NCBI GenBank assembly: GCA_963931255.1
Contig: OZ006972.1
Span: 496,001 to 560,000 of the forward strand
Direction of reading: 5' to 3'
Source of the DNA: CALUVN01 sp944323595
GTDB taxonomy: Bacteria > Cyanobacteriota > Vampirovibrionia > Gastranaerophilales > Gastranaerophilaceae
DNA length: 64,000 bases
Under the pieces are notes generated by a model. It had not been told where the DNA came from. It saw nothing but the letters and a program-made list of their open reading frames with translations, and did no database searches. Shown one piece after another: positions 38,201 through 46,647 of the stretch. A program made the translations under genes and the position numbers. Numbering within the stretch: position 1 is the stretch's first letter; the number at the start of each line of letters is the position of its first letter.

Positions 38201-39598
38201 GTATATGACGTAACTAACTTTACTGTTTCAGGTGATGCTAATTTTGCAGCAGATGTCGATCTGGAAAATCTGGAAATGGATAGAATTACATCCAGCACAT
38301 ACGGACAGCACAATGGCAGTTTGAATGTAGTTGGCATGAATCTCTTATCTGATTCCGAAGCTCCGCGTGCTGAAATATTTTTTGCAGAAACAGGATTAAA
38401 AGATAAAGTAATAAACGGTACCGGGGAATTGCCGGACAGTAATTATCAAACCGCATATACTCCAATTTATAAATATCAGGTATCATACGATAACAGAGAA
38501 AATGGCGGATATTTCTTATTTGACAGAATAACCGCAGGCTCAAACAGTGGTAATCCGTCTGATAATTATAACCCTGCGGTTCTGGCAACTCCTGTAGGTA
38601 ATCTTGCTGCTGGTCAAGCTGCCATGAACGAAGCATTCAAATACGTCTTTGAACACGCTGACGCATTTACTCAATTACCTGCTATGGAGCGTTACGCTAA
38701 AATCAATGCTAACAAATATGCATTAAGTACTGATTTTAACGATAATATGCCGTCATACGCTGATCAGCTTCAAAATAAAGCCGTCTGGTTCAGACCGTAT
38801 ACAACCTTTGAATCTATGAACATCAAAAACGGTCCTAAAGTTGATGCCATCACTTATGGTTCTCTTGTTGGCTTTGACGGTGATTTCAAAGAAATGAAAA
38901 ACGGCTGGAGCAGAATCTTCACTGGTTATGCAGGTTACATGGGTTCTTCTTTGAATTACTCCGGCGTTGATACCACTATGAACGGCGGTTTGTTAGGCTT
39001 CACCGAAACTTTCTACAAAGGTAACTTCTGGACTGCCATCACTGCATCCGCCGGTGCTTCCGTTGGTGAATCTCACACTATGTACGGTAAAGAAGATTAT
39101 ACTAGTTTGTTAGCAGGCGTGGGGTCTAAAACAGGGTATAACTTTGAGTTCAAAGACGGTAAGTTCATTATCCAGCCGATTATGTTCTTGTCTTACACCT
39201 TTGTTAACACATTTGATTATAAAAATGCTGCTGGAGTTAGCATAGAAAGTGACCCGTTACACACTATTCAATTAAACCCTAGTGTAAGATTTATTGCGAA
39301 CCTCAAGGGCGGTTGGCAGCCGTACGCTTCTGTCGGTATGGTTTGGAACTTAATGAATGAATCCAAAGTTACAGCTAACAACGTTAAGCTTCCTGAAATG
39401 AGCGTTAAACCTTACGTTGAATATGGTGTTGGTGTTCAACGTAACTGGGCTGACAAGTTCACTGCGTTCTTACAAGCTATGATTCGTAATGGAGGTAGAA
39501 ACGGTGTTGCTCTCACCGGCGGCTTCCGTTTCATGCTTGGCTCTGACAGCAAGAATAGTGACAAGCCTAAGGTTAAAAAAGAGATTAAATCTCTTTGA
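35207..39598 (+). CDS. Second autotransporter with GGAIYN repeats
   Basis: 1,463 residues with a strong AGAAGGAGGA site. The leader MKNKNSLKPLNSANSLRGGG, encoded by GGGG-T-GGGGGGG (35256-35267), precedes the hydrophobic core of the signal peptide (ALLAALLLGVTPAVA). Then come the shared N-domain (ITKFEYNSSTGEFTPVYY), ~20 degenerate repeats (INGDFIGNYA...GGAIYN), a short Ser/Gly linker, and a barrel almost identical to that of the first autotransporter, including the terminal KPKVKKEIKSL. The passenger diverges strongly from the first protein while the barrel does not. Confidence 0.9.
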   Translation: MKNKNSLKPLNSANSLRGGGVTSKALLAALLLGVTPAVASDLGTPTLGDDSAYTLTKVDTAGKNTITKFEYNSSTGEFTPVYYRMDLKQTEFGTGSETIQAQVNTPDSPVDITVHYPAEQANYSTSYTGKTINMPNLTNADSPAQGGAAFVNNDTGVVYNNILVKDNHTTMTFSDGSSRADSYLEAGSIANNGSISNLNGDFIGNSLDADIQSLYSHANAYTSGGVLSNSGTIENLSGNFYKNTISANTEVIRGGAIYNSGTINNFTGNFIENEARGNKSYGGAIYNSSTIDNLQGLFANNYAEYRGGAIYNNNYSDYRNDGESSSDYIIGNGIGLVNADFIGNYSGDQGGAIYNKWGDIKELNGDFIANHSGDGGAIRNIGNIGKITANFIGNYGSGQGGALSNYGDQERNRYDDNSRPGQWRNFSVGNITGDFIGNHIDTTDESGYGGAIYNKNNNAYEADGYSAEKFYSTVGNIKGDFIGNYVTGATKASGGAIYNYDNIIIDGINGDFIGNYAKSTEDKVYGGAIHNELNTEITNGINGNFYRNYADAYKDASGGAVYNDFSTISSITGNFVENHAKSETKKALGGAINNNDQAFINEINGNFHKNYAEAVKDNAFGGAIYNDQGTKYSSGGILKITSSFTENYVSSNKQAYGGALYTDGLIEDMKADFTGNYAISQEGKASGGALYVDNESVVKSAIANFTDNYTSTTSGTAAGGAVYNNSVIEKLSGNFVNNQAVADSGKAYGGAVYNLVDTVCANRIVKIYSADGESLLFDLGSGYYAEASDKLYIEDAIFQNNSAVSNSGNAYGGAIYNNDRIFVGDKEINIYMDWSESTDSFLNSIKDKYLGGEQVDPDEFKANAERPLTELKNVSFMDNKAISESGSAKGGAIYTSGNMKITADNYQSVFSGNMANDEQEAIYVDESKYWEEPTTLTLEATNGGSFIFEDKINGKEGYILELKGDNKDNTTFYIRNDMKNADLRISNTTFNAINDKVHVYDVTNFTVSGDANFAADVDLENLEMDRITSSTYGQHNGSLNVVGMNLLSDSEAPRAEIFFAETGLKDKVINGTGELPDSNYQTAYTPIYKYQVSYDNRENGGYFLFDRITAGSNSGNPSDNYNPAVLATPVGNLAAGQAAMNEAFKYVFEHADAFTQLPAMERYAKINANKYALSTDFNDNMPSYADQLQNKAVWFRPYTTFESMNIKNGPKVDAITYGSLVGFDGDFKEMKNGWSRIFTGYAGYMGSSLNYSGVDTTMNGGLLGFTETFYKGNFWTAITASAGASVGESHTMYGKEDYTSLLAGVGSKTGYNFEFKDGKFIIQPIMFLSYTFVNTFDYKNAAGVSIESDPLHTIQLNPSVRFIANLKGGWQPYASVGMVWNLMNESKVTANNVKLPEMSVKPYVEYGVGVQRNWADKFTAFLQAMIRNGGRNGVALTGGFRFMLGSDSKNSDKPKVKKEIKSL
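35256..35267 (+). repeat. G-tract (GGGG-T-GGGGGGG) in the second autotransporter leader
   Basis: Seven G after GGGGT, encoding Arg-Gly-Gly-Gly-Val at the same position (just before the signal peptide core) as the eleven-G tract in the first gene. In the present length the frame is open. A change of one G would end translation early. Confidence 0.7.
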
Positions 39599-39676
39599 TG
39601 CAGACTGATAACATACCTCACCCTACCCTCTCCTACTTAGGAGAGGGGTAAACGAAGCTTTGCATCAGCAATGTAG

Positions 39677-39696
39677 GTCGGATTTACTAATCCGAC
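39677..39696. repeat. 20-bp palindrome GTCGGATT-TACT-AATCCGAC, copy 2
   Basis: Identical to 25545-25564. Part of the duplicated 3' flank. Confidence 0.85.
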
Positions 39697-39740
39697 AATA
39701 AATAGTATTATGGGATTAAAAATTTTTCAACATCATTGAA

Positions 39741-39792
39741 AAGCCGGTATTTCAAAGATGTTGAAAACTTCTTGAACATTTTTTACAGGCGG
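39741..39792 (-). repeat. Dispersed intergenic palindromic repeat, copy E (reverse)
   Basis: Identical in layout to copy B and part of the duplicated flank. Followed by GATGCAAACTTATGTTTGC. Confidence 0.7.
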
Positions 39793-39891
39793 CTACTCCA
39801 ATATTTAGGAGTAGTGTTGATGCAAACTTATGTTTGCCCCCCACAGAGGTCAATTGACGGGGCGAGGGGAATAGATTTCCAATGTCGAGGA

Positions 39892-39946
39892 GTCGCCTTG
39901 TATTAGGTGTTCAAAAAGTTTTTAATATCTTTGTATTGGCGGCTTT
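39892..39946 (+). repeat. Dispersed intergenic palindromic repeat, copy F
   Basis: GTCGCCTTGTATTAGGTGTTC ... AAAGTTTTTAATATCTTTG ... GGCGGCTT, about 100 bp from copy E in opposite orientation, so E and F together form a large inverted repeat. 39599-40229 has no gene. Confidence 0.7.
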
Positions 39947-40059
39947 TATATAAACCGCTGTTCCCTCTCCTTTGCAAGGAGAGGGGTAGGGGTGAGGTAG
40001 AATTTACACAGCGTTCAGATGCTGAAATACGTTTAGGGGGTAGTGGAATAGCAATGTAG

Positions 40060-40079
40060 GTCGGATTTACTAATCCGAC
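40060..40079. repeat. 20-bp palindrome GTCGGATT-TACT-AATCCGAC, copy 3
   Basis: Third identical copy, outside the duplicated flank but with the same AATGTAG lead and AATAAATAGT tail. Confidence 0.85.
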
Positions 40080-40229
40080 AATAAATAGTGACGTAGCGGG
40101 AATATGCCACTCCCCGGATTTTGCTCGAAAACAAGTTTTCGGCAAAAACCTCCCCTCCCTCGGGGGGAGGGGAAATAAAATTCCAATGTTGAGCATGACG
40201 ATATAAATTTTTCATGTTATTATTCATTT

Positions 40230-41144
40230 ATGTTCAAATTCTTTTCAGACAAATTTAACGACCTGAAACAAACTGTAGCAAATACTGCACAGGCACTCGT
40301 AGGTAACGTTGTTAATACAGTACAGGATGAAGAAGAATTTTCGGAATTTGTCCTTGATGATATGGAAGATACACTGATTAGTGCCGATTTAGGCGTCAAT
40401 TATGCTGCAGAACTTGTAGATAAACTTCGTAATCAGGATAAAATTAAACCGTCTGCCGTCAAGGAATATTTGCGCGGTGAATTTATGCAAACACTTGCAC
40501 AGGCAGGCTCAAATGTTTTGAATTATAGTGATGACGGACTAAATATATATTTCATTGCAGGTGTTAACGGTGCAGGAAAAACAACTCTCATCGCAAAACT
40601 TGCATATAAATTTAAAAATGAAGGTAAAAAAGTTCTAATTGCCGCAGGTGATACTTTCCGCGCAGCAGCCGAAGAACAACTTGATATATGGTCAAAACGT
40701 GCAGGGGCTGATATAGTCCGACGTGATAAAGCCGATCCCGCTTCTGTTGTTTATGAAGCAATTCAAAAAGCTAAAAATGAAAATTATAATGTGATTCTCG
40801 TCGATACTGCCGGTCGTCTGCAGAATAAATTCAACCTGATGGAAGAACTTTCCAAAATAAAAAACGTTATCGACAAAAATGCTCCTGAATCTTTGCGGGA
40901 AAGTATTCTAGTACTTGATGCAAACACAGGACAAAACGGACTGCAACAGGCGAAAGTTTTCACAGAAGCAGTAAATATTACCTCGGTTGCACTAACAAAA
41001 CTTGACGGTTCCGCAAAAGGTGCAATCGTCCTTGCTGTTGCAAAAGAAATGAAGCTGCCTGTAAAACTGGTCGGGGTCGGCGAAAAAATGGAAGATTTAA
41101 AAACGTTCAACTCGGAAGAATTTATTAACGCATTATTTGAATAA
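40230..41144 (+). CDS. ftsY: Signal recognition particle receptor FtsY
   Basis: 304 residues. A short N-terminal amphipathic lead (MFKFFSDKFNDLKQ) replaces the long acidic A-domain of proteobacteria. The N-domain helices follow, then the GTPase: G1 GVNGAGKTTL (111-120), G2 DTFRAAAEEQL, G3 DTAGRLQNK, G4 TKLDGSAKG and a closing GVGEKMEDL. It docks SRP-bound ribosomes at the inner membrane. No Shine-Dalgarno is visible. Its stop overlaps the next start (TAATG). Confidence 0.96.
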   Translation: MFKFFSDKFNDLKQTVANTAQALVGNVVNTVQDEEEFSEFVLDDMEDTLISADLGVNYAAELVDKLRNQDKIKPSAVKEYLRGEFMQTLAQAGSNVLNYSDDGLNIYFIAGVNGAGKTTLIAKLAYKFKNEGKKVLIAAGDTFRAAAEEQLDIWSKRAGADIVRRDKADPASVVYEAIQKAKNENYNVILVDTAGRLQNKFNLMEELSKIKNVIDKNAPESLRESILVLDANTGQNGLQQAKVFTEAVNITSVALTKLDGSAKGAIVLAVAKEMKLPVKLVGVGEKMEDLKTFNSEEFINALFE

Positions 41145-41788
41145 TGAAAATTTTAAAACAATCAACTACAAAAAACGGGAATAAAATAGAACTAATCGGG
41201 AATGATAATCATAAAAACATTTTGATTATCGGAGTATTTCACGGAGATGAACCGCAGGGGAAATACTTAATAGATAAATATTTAAAAAACGAAAGCCCGC
41301 TTTTATTTATACCTTGCCTGAACCCTGACGGCATGAACAAAAATTCAAGGACAAATGCAAACGGCGTTGATTTAAATCGTAATTTCCCGACCCAAAACTG
41401 GGGACAAAATAAAGGTGAGAATGCGACCTGTGATGACGATACAACCGCATACTACGGAGGTACTGCTCCTGCCGGTGAAATCGAAACAAAATTTTTAATT
41501 GAAGTTCTAAATGAATATAAACCTGAAATAATACTCACACTCCATGCGCCATATAAAGTTGTAAATTATGACGGACCGGCAAAAGAGCTTGCAGAAAAGA
41601 TTTCTGAAATCATTAAATATCCGGTGGAAGCAAGTATCGGTTACCCGACACCGGGGAGTTTCGGCACCTACGCAGGGGTAGAAAGAGGGATTAAAACAAT
41701 TACGCTTGAATTAGATGAAACATCCTCCGTGGAAGAACTATACAAACCTGTCCATAAAATTTTTGATATGTTATGTAACATTTTGTAA
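41144..41788 (+). CDS. mpaA: M14-family zinc peptidase, MpaA-like murein peptide amidase
   Basis: 214 residues. Zinc ligands are in GVFHGDEPQG (His and Glu) and LTLHAP (second His). The substrate-binding VDLNRNFPT and the late catalytic ITLELDE are present. This set is typical of the MpaA branch of M14, which cleaves gamma-D-Glu-diaminopimelate bonds of cell-wall peptides in the cytosol. It lacks a signal peptide, consistent with cytosolic peptide recycling. It is translationally coupled to ftsY. Confidence 0.8.
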   Translation: MKILKQSTTKNGNKIELIGNDNHKNILIIGVFHGDEPQGKYLIDKYLKNESPLLFIPCLNPDGMNKNSRTNANGVDLNRNFPTQNWGQNKGENATCDDDTTAYYGGTAPAGEIETKFLIEVLNEYKPEIILTLHAPYKVVNYDGPAKELAEKISEIIKYPVEASIGYPTPGSFGTYAGVERGIKTITLELDETSSVEELYKPVHKIFDMLCNIL

Positions 41789-41867
41789 ATAAACCCTAAA
41801 GTTTTTCACAGATTGTGCCGTATATGTATACAGAAGAAGAAAATACACAATCTAAGGAGAAACGATC

Positions 41868-42518
41868 ATGATGGACGGTGTAAAAGGCGTGGGCGCGGTT
41901 AGCAATGATACCCCGAGAGTTCAAGGTGGACAAAGTGACAGCAATAACAATATTGTAATTAATTTTAAAAACGGTGATGGAAATAATATTACAATAAAAG
42001 TTACTGAAGGTATGACATTATCAGAACTTGCAGTGAAATACAACACTACAGTCGAAGATATTATGGCTGCAAACGGTACAAGCCTGAAAGATATAATGAT
42101 AGGTCAGGATTTAATTATACCTCAAAATACCGCAAGCGAAGAACTGCTGGCACAGAGAAAGCATAATGCCCGAATGAAAGCAGAAGAACAGGAGGTTGAA
42201 CAAAAAGGTTTAACTGATCCTGTGGAAATTGCACAGCACTATATGAATAAAGATTTAAAATCCGGCAGACTAAAATGGGTGCCTGAAGATACTGCCCTTT
42301 TCGGACTTATCAAAACCGGCGGTTATTATGAATATAGCACAGAAGATGAAGGGCTGTTCGGCACAGAAACTTATGGCGAAATTAAGTCAAGATATAATTT
42401 GCCGGATGGAGCCATCAGAAGACATAATTACATCCCCGGCGGCGGGAATTATGATACCGCAGGTATCTATGACAGTAAAATCCGGTTATATCCGGCAGAT
42501 ATGCCCATTCCTAAATAG
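41868..42518 (+). CDS. LysM-domain protein
   Basis: 216 residues with AAGGAG before the ATG. One LysM domain spans about residues 42-86 (ITIKVTEGMTLSELAVKYNT ... IMIGQDLIIPQN) and would bind peptidoglycan or chitin-like glycans. A charged helix (ELLAQRKHNARMKAEEQEVEQKG) and an uncharacterised Gly/Tyr-rich C-terminal part follow. No signal peptide is visible, although the N-terminus is Gly/Asn-rich and disordered, so it could be exported by a non-Sec route or act internally. Confidence 0.75.
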   Translation: MMDGVKGVGAVSNDTPRVQGGQSDSNNNIVINFKNGDGNNITIKVTEGMTLSELAVKYNTTVEDIMAANGTSLKDIMIGQDLIIPQNTASEELLAQRKHNARMKAEEQEVEQKGLTDPVEIAQHYMNKDLKSGRLKWVPEDTALFGLIKTGGYYEYSTEDEGLFGTETYGEIKSRYNLPDGAIRRHNYIPGGGNYDTAGIYDSKIRLYPADMPIPK

Positions 42519-42559
42519 ATTTCGTTCCTAACTTGTACCAACCATACAAGTTACAGAAT

Positions 42560-42587
42560 AAGCGAGGTGTAACAACCTTGCTTTTTT
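42560..42587 (+). terminator. Intrinsic terminator
   Basis: Stem AAGCGAGGT / ACCTTGCTT (one G-T pair) followed by TTTTTT. Confidence 0.78.
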
Positions 42588-42646
42588 GTTTGTAAAAAAA
42601 AATAAAAAATTTTGAAAATCCTAAATTTTTGATAAAATTAATAAGT

Positions 42647-44632
42647 ATGAACCCTTTATCAAAAAAAGAAACAGTCATTATCACTGCCGTAATACTCGGG
42701 GTTGGGCTGGCACTCGCCGGATGTACGGCAATAATTACAAAAAATTGTAAGACTAAAGATGTTGATATATATAAACAGGCACTAACTGATTATCAGTCCG
42801 GTAATGTGCAAAATTCTTATTATCTGTTTTCAAAAGTTTCTTTTATGTCGGATTTAAAACCTATTGCAATATACAGACAGGCAAAATGTGCGGAAGATAT
42901 TGAGGATTATGATGCTGCAGTTAAACAATACCAGCTGCTGTTCAATAATTATCCCGAGCATAAATTAAGTCTGCGTTCAAAATATAATGCCGCAAGACTG
43001 CTCTTAACAACAAGACCGGAAGTTGCAAAAAAATATTTTGATGAAATTTTAGAGGCTGCTCCTTTTACAGATTACGGAATAGCTGCAGAATATTTTCTCG
43101 GAAAAATGCTCCTTACATCATCACAACCGCTCTCTGCTGATGAAAAAATTGCAGTCAGAGATTATTACCGTTCTTATCTGCAAAAATCACCGTCAGGCAG
43201 ATGGGTGCAAAATATTTTAAATGAAATACAAACTTCACAACTTCCGCTTGAAACAAAAGACTACTTATTAATGGCAAGAAGTTATTCTCTGCTGGGGGAT
43301 GCAAAGAATGCACGGCAGGCACTGTTTCATGTTCCGGCTGCTAAATCATGGGCAATAGGAGCGAAAGTTTCATACGCCCTCGGCGAGGAACAAAAAGCAA
43401 AAAATCTAACGGAATATGGATTATCTTTGCACGCTGATGAAGTAAATATTGATGATTTGTATAACGCTGTAGATTTATATATAAAACATGAAAAAAATGA
43501 ATATACCGCACTTACAAAATTATATTCATATCCGGCATCAGCAGGCAAAGATTACATATTAAATTTAAAATGCCAGAATTCCCCATCATCCAAACAGCTG
43601 GAATGCTACAGAGAATTGTATAATAAATTTCCTGCAAGTGTTTATGCAGATGATGCGCTGGCAAATATTTTCTTAATACAGGTAAAAAATAAAGACTACA
43701 CAACCGCAAAAATCAATGGACGTTCATATTTGAACAAATACAATAATATAAAATATGCACCTGCAATTATGTACTGGATGGGAAAACTTGCAGAAAAAAC
43801 TAACAACCGTGATGAATATGTGAGTTTCTACAGAGGAGTAATCGCACGCTATCCGGATAATTATTATGCATATAGAGCTTATTTACGTTTAAATGACATG
43901 CACGGTTCTATTATAAATAACTATATAAATGAAAAAGAAGTGCAGTACCCCTACGAAAAAGGAAAAGGTGATGAGCTAAACCTGAAACTTGCAGAAATCG
44001 GGGATTATGATATTTTATTTGAACTAAATGACGATGAGTTTATCAAAAGCTGGATATACTATCAAAAAGGCGACTATTCACATTCAATGCTTGTAGCACG
44101 TGATGCTATGGAAAAAATAGAAGACAAACCTGACAAATATGATTTGCGCTGGCGGCTTGTATACCCTATAGATTATTATGACATCATAAAAAAATATTCC
44201 GTAGAAGTAGGGAACAATTCGCCGTTAATACTAGCAATAGTAAGAGAAGAAAGTTACTTTAATCCGGAAGCCAACAGCCATGTCGGAGCAGGCGGATTAA
44301 TGCAGTTAATGCCGGCAACAGCACGTGAAATTGGCGCAAAACATGGTGTTAATATTAAAACAACCGAAGATTTATACAATCCGGATACAAACATTAAACT
44401 CGGGAATTATTACTATGCAGAACTTAAAAGTATGCTGAACGGTCTTGATATTTCATCAGTAGCTGCCTATAACGGAGGCATCGGCTCGGTAAATCGCTGG
44501 AAAAAATCACTATATTACAACGATACAGATGAATTTGTAGAACAAATTCCATATTCTGAAACAAAAGATTATGTGAAAAAAGTATTTAGAAGTTACTGGA
44601 ATTACATAAGAATCTACTCAGGAAATGAATAG
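42647..44632 (+). CDS. slt: Lipoprotein lytic transglycosylase (Slt family)
   Basis: 661 residues from the ATG. An earlier in-frame TTG would extend past the signal peptide. The leader ends in a lipobox, LAGC (C26), so the protein should be lipid-anchored. A long alpha-superhelical (TPR-like) region with many YxxA/AxxxY turns occupies residues ~30-500. The C-terminal SLT domain has the catalytic Glu in ILAIVREESYFNPEA, then GAGGLMQLMPATAREIG and SSVAAYNGGIGSVNRW. It cleaves glycan strands of peptidoglycan, releasing anhydro-muropeptides. Confidence 0.92.
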   Translation: MNPLSKKETVIITAVILGVGLALAGCTAIITKNCKTKDVDIYKQALTDYQSGNVQNSYYLFSKVSFMSDLKPIAIYRQAKCAEDIEDYDAAVKQYQLLFNNYPEHKLSLRSKYNAARLLLTTRPEVAKKYFDEILEAAPFTDYGIAAEYFLGKMLLTSSQPLSADEKIAVRDYYRSYLQKSPSGRWVQNILNEIQTSQLPLETKDYLLMARSYSLLGDAKNARQALFHVPAAKSWAIGAKVSYALGEEQKAKNLTEYGLSLHADEVNIDDLYNAVDLYIKHEKNEYTALTKLYSYPASAGKDYILNLKCQNSPSSKQLECYRELYNKFPASVYADDALANIFLIQVKNKDYTTAKINGRSYLNKYNNIKYAPAIMYWMGKLAEKTNNRDEYVSFYRGVIARYPDNYYAYRAYLRLNDMHGSIINNYINEKEVQYPYEKGKGDELNLKLAEIGDYDILFELNDDEFIKSWIYYQKGDYSHSMLVARDAMEKIEDKPDKYDLRWRLVYPIDYYDIIKKYSVEVGNNSPLILAIVREESYFNPEANSHVGAGGLMQLMPATAREIGAKHGVNIKTTEDLYNPDTNIKLGNYYYAELKSMLNGLDISSVAAYNGGIGSVNRWKKSLYYNDTDEFVEQIPYSETKDYVKKVFRSYWNYIRIYSGNE

Positions 44633-44675
44633 ATAAAAATTTGATTATTTTTTTTGTTTCAACTATCATAACTCT

Positions 44676-45800
44676 ATGTTTAAACAGATTAGTCGCGCAA
44701 TAAAAAGAATTTCACTACTTGATATATACATACTCAGACAGGTGATTGAAATGTTCCTGATGGGTGTATGTGTATTTACATCTATTATTTTTGCATCAGA
44801 TACTTTTATTACACTTATCAAACAGATATCCCTTTTCGGAATTCCTTTTAAAGTAGCATTTATGATGATTATTCTGAACCTCCCGTCAGTAATAGTAATG
44901 ACTATACCGATGGGTGTACTTCTTGCAACTGTAATGACTTTGAATAAATTAAGTCTTGACTCCGAAATTACAGTAATGCGAGCCTGCGGAATCGGACTTA
45001 ACAGAATTGCAAAACCTATTTTTATCTTTGCAATTTGTATGTCAGTATTCAGTTTTGTTATAAATGAAAGTATAGTACCTGTGATGACAAAACAGTCAAA
45101 AGATTTGGCACTGTGGGCATTAGGACAGAAAAACATACCTGATGGTAAGCAGAATTTTGTATTTAAAGAACTTAATGACCGCGGCGGGTTGAAAAGGCTG
45201 TTTTATGTAGGCTATTGCGAAGATAAAATTTTGCACAATATAACAGTTCTTGATACTTCAAAAGAGGGTACCATTCAAATTTTGCAGGCTCAAGAGGGGA
45301 AAACATCTCCTGAGGGATGGAATTTTGAAAAAGGCGCAATTTATACAGTAGGAAATGACGGAAATGTTCTTAATACAACCCTCTTTGACGATTCTGTAGT
45401 TAAATTTGGACTGGATATGTCTAAAGAATTAAACAAAAATGTCGCAAAAGAAATGAACTTCACAAAACTGATAAAATATCTCAAAAAAGCAGAATTAAAT
45501 GATAAACAACAGCGCGAAATTTATGTTGAATTATTTGACAAAATTGCGTTGCCATTGACTACAATTGCCCTTGTACTTATAGGTGTACCGCTTGCAATTA
45601 CTCCTCCGAGAGTAAGATACAACAGAGGATTTTTGTTCAGTATTTTGATTATTTTTGTATATTATCTGATACGTGCATTATCAATTTCTTTTGGGGAAGC
45701 AGGAACTCTAGCTCCGTTTCTTGCAGCATGGATGCCAAACATTGTACTTACCTGCGGCGGGGTTTATTTATATTATAAAAAAGTATTCACCATTACATAA
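44676..45800 (+). CDS. lptG: LptF/LptG-family permease (LPS transport)
   Basis: 374 residues. Membrane helices 1-3 lie in the first 130 residues (LDIYILRQVIEMFLMGVCVF, LPSVIVMTIPMGVLLATVMT, with the coupling-helix region SEITVMRACGIGLNRI). A periplasmic beta-jellyroll domain spans about 130-275, and the last three helices include FDKIALPLTTIALVLIGVPLAI. This is the YjgP/YjgQ fold that pulls LPS toward the outer membrane together with LptB. Only one such gene is here. Which of F or G it is cannot be decided. Confidence 0.9.
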   Translation: MFKQISRAIKRISLLDIYILRQVIEMFLMGVCVFTSIIFASDTFITLIKQISLFGIPFKVAFMMIILNLPSVIVMTIPMGVLLATVMTLNKLSLDSEITVMRACGIGLNRIAKPIFIFAICMSVFSFVINESIVPVMTKQSKDLALWALGQKNIPDGKQNFVFKELNDRGGLKRLFYVGYCEDKILHNITVLDTSKEGTIQILQAQEGKTSPEGWNFEKGAIYTVGNDGNVLNTTLFDDSVVKFGLDMSKELNKNVAKEMNFTKLIKYLKKAELNDKQQREIYVELFDKIALPLTTIALVLIGVPLAITPPRVRYNRGFLFSILIIFVYYLIRALSISFGEAGTLAPFLAAWMPNIVLTCGGVYLYYKKVFTIT

Positions 45801-45854
45801 TTTTTCCACCTTTTGCAGGTGAATATCAGACTGTTTTTGCGATAAAATATAAAT

Positions 45855-46505
45855 ATGAACAGCAGTAATAATCAGAAAGTTGAAAGTGTCACAAATATTT
45901 TCGGCAGTAAAAAAGCCGGAGGATTTGATGCGCAAAATACTGTTCCATTTACGGGGTATCACAAACTTAACGACTATGATTCAAATCTTCTGAATAACAA
46001 TTCCGTTAACGAATTGAGTGATGAATTTATAAATCTTGAATATAAAATTGCAGAAAAAACAGAAATGCTGGAGGCCATTAATACAAAAATAAAAGGTGCA
46101 GAACTGCTGGGAAAATTGCTTGATGTTATGGAATTAAAAATTCAGGCTAAAACCCTTGAAAAAGAAATCGCAGAACTGAAAGAACAGTATTCCAAACGAA
46201 ATTTTGCAGAAAAACTCGCCGGCTCTGCAATAAAACAAAAGAAAAATGAACCCGTTGTTATCAGAATGCAAAAGTTTATATCTAAAAAAATAATTGCAAA
46301 AGTATCAAAAAAATTTAAGTCAATAATGGATTTAAGCGATTCTCTGGATACCTTAAAAAGTATAAACCAGAATGTAGATGAACTGATAGCAATGAAAGTT
46401 CCTTACGGAGAAACAACCGCCAGCTACGAAAAATTAACAGCATATCTTTATCGTGCCAATAAAATTCATTCCCAAATATCCAAATCAATGGGCGCAATAA
46501 AATAA
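45855..46505 (+). CDS. Coiled-coil protein of unknown function
   Basis: 216 residues, no signal peptide. After a disordered Asn/Ser-rich start containing NTVPFTGYHK, two coiled-coil stretches follow (FINLEYKIAEKTEMLEAI and KIQAKTLEKEIAELKEQY). The rest is a Lys-rich helical domain (KFISKKIIAKVSKKFKSI). I do not recognise it. The VPFTG/VSFQGK-like lead is shared loosely with the orphan at 54052-54636 and may mark a lineage-specific N-terminus. Confidence 0.65.
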   Translation: MNSSNNQKVESVTNIFGSKKAGGFDAQNTVPFTGYHKLNDYDSNLLNNNSVNELSDEFINLEYKIAEKTEMLEAINTKIKGAELLGKLLDVMELKIQAKTLEKEIAELKEQYSKRNFAEKLAGSAIKQKKNEPVVIRMQKFISKKIIAKVSKKFKSIMDLSDSLDTLKSINQNVDELIAMKVPYGETTASYEKLTAYLYRANKIHSQISKSMGAIK

Positions 46506-46524
46506 CATTATAGATTTACAGCTA

Positions 46525-46552
46525 TTCACATTTTATTTTTTTGTCATATAAT
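46525..46552 (+). promoter_or_regulatory. gatA promoter
   Basis: -35 TTCACA (46525-46530), 16-base spacer, -10 TATAAT (46547-46552). This gives a ~90-nt leader that can form AGATTCT (46563-46569) / AGAATCT (46601-46607) around a small GGCTTTAGCC hairpin. Confidence 0.6.
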
Positions 46553-46647
46553 TTAAGAAGATAGATTCTTCGCCTCATGTCTTTTCTGGGCTTTAGCCGG
46601 AGAATCTTGTTACTGGCTCAAATGACCGAAATAGCTAAGGAGATAAT

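Larger units (their letters stand above)
38549..39868 (+). repeat. Duplicated segment (barrel plus 3' flank), copy 2
   Basis: Matches 24414-25736 through the barrel-coding region, past the stop codon and into the intergenic repeats. Differences are scattered, mostly synonymous, and unevenly spread, as expected for gene conversion between the loci. Confidence 0.85.

Noticed and set aside
39903..40227. Minus-strand ORFs of 64 and 97 codons upstream of ftsY
   Set aside because: They translate the dispersed intergenic repeats (PLPPREG-type reading of the CCTCTCC arms) and have no ribosome site.
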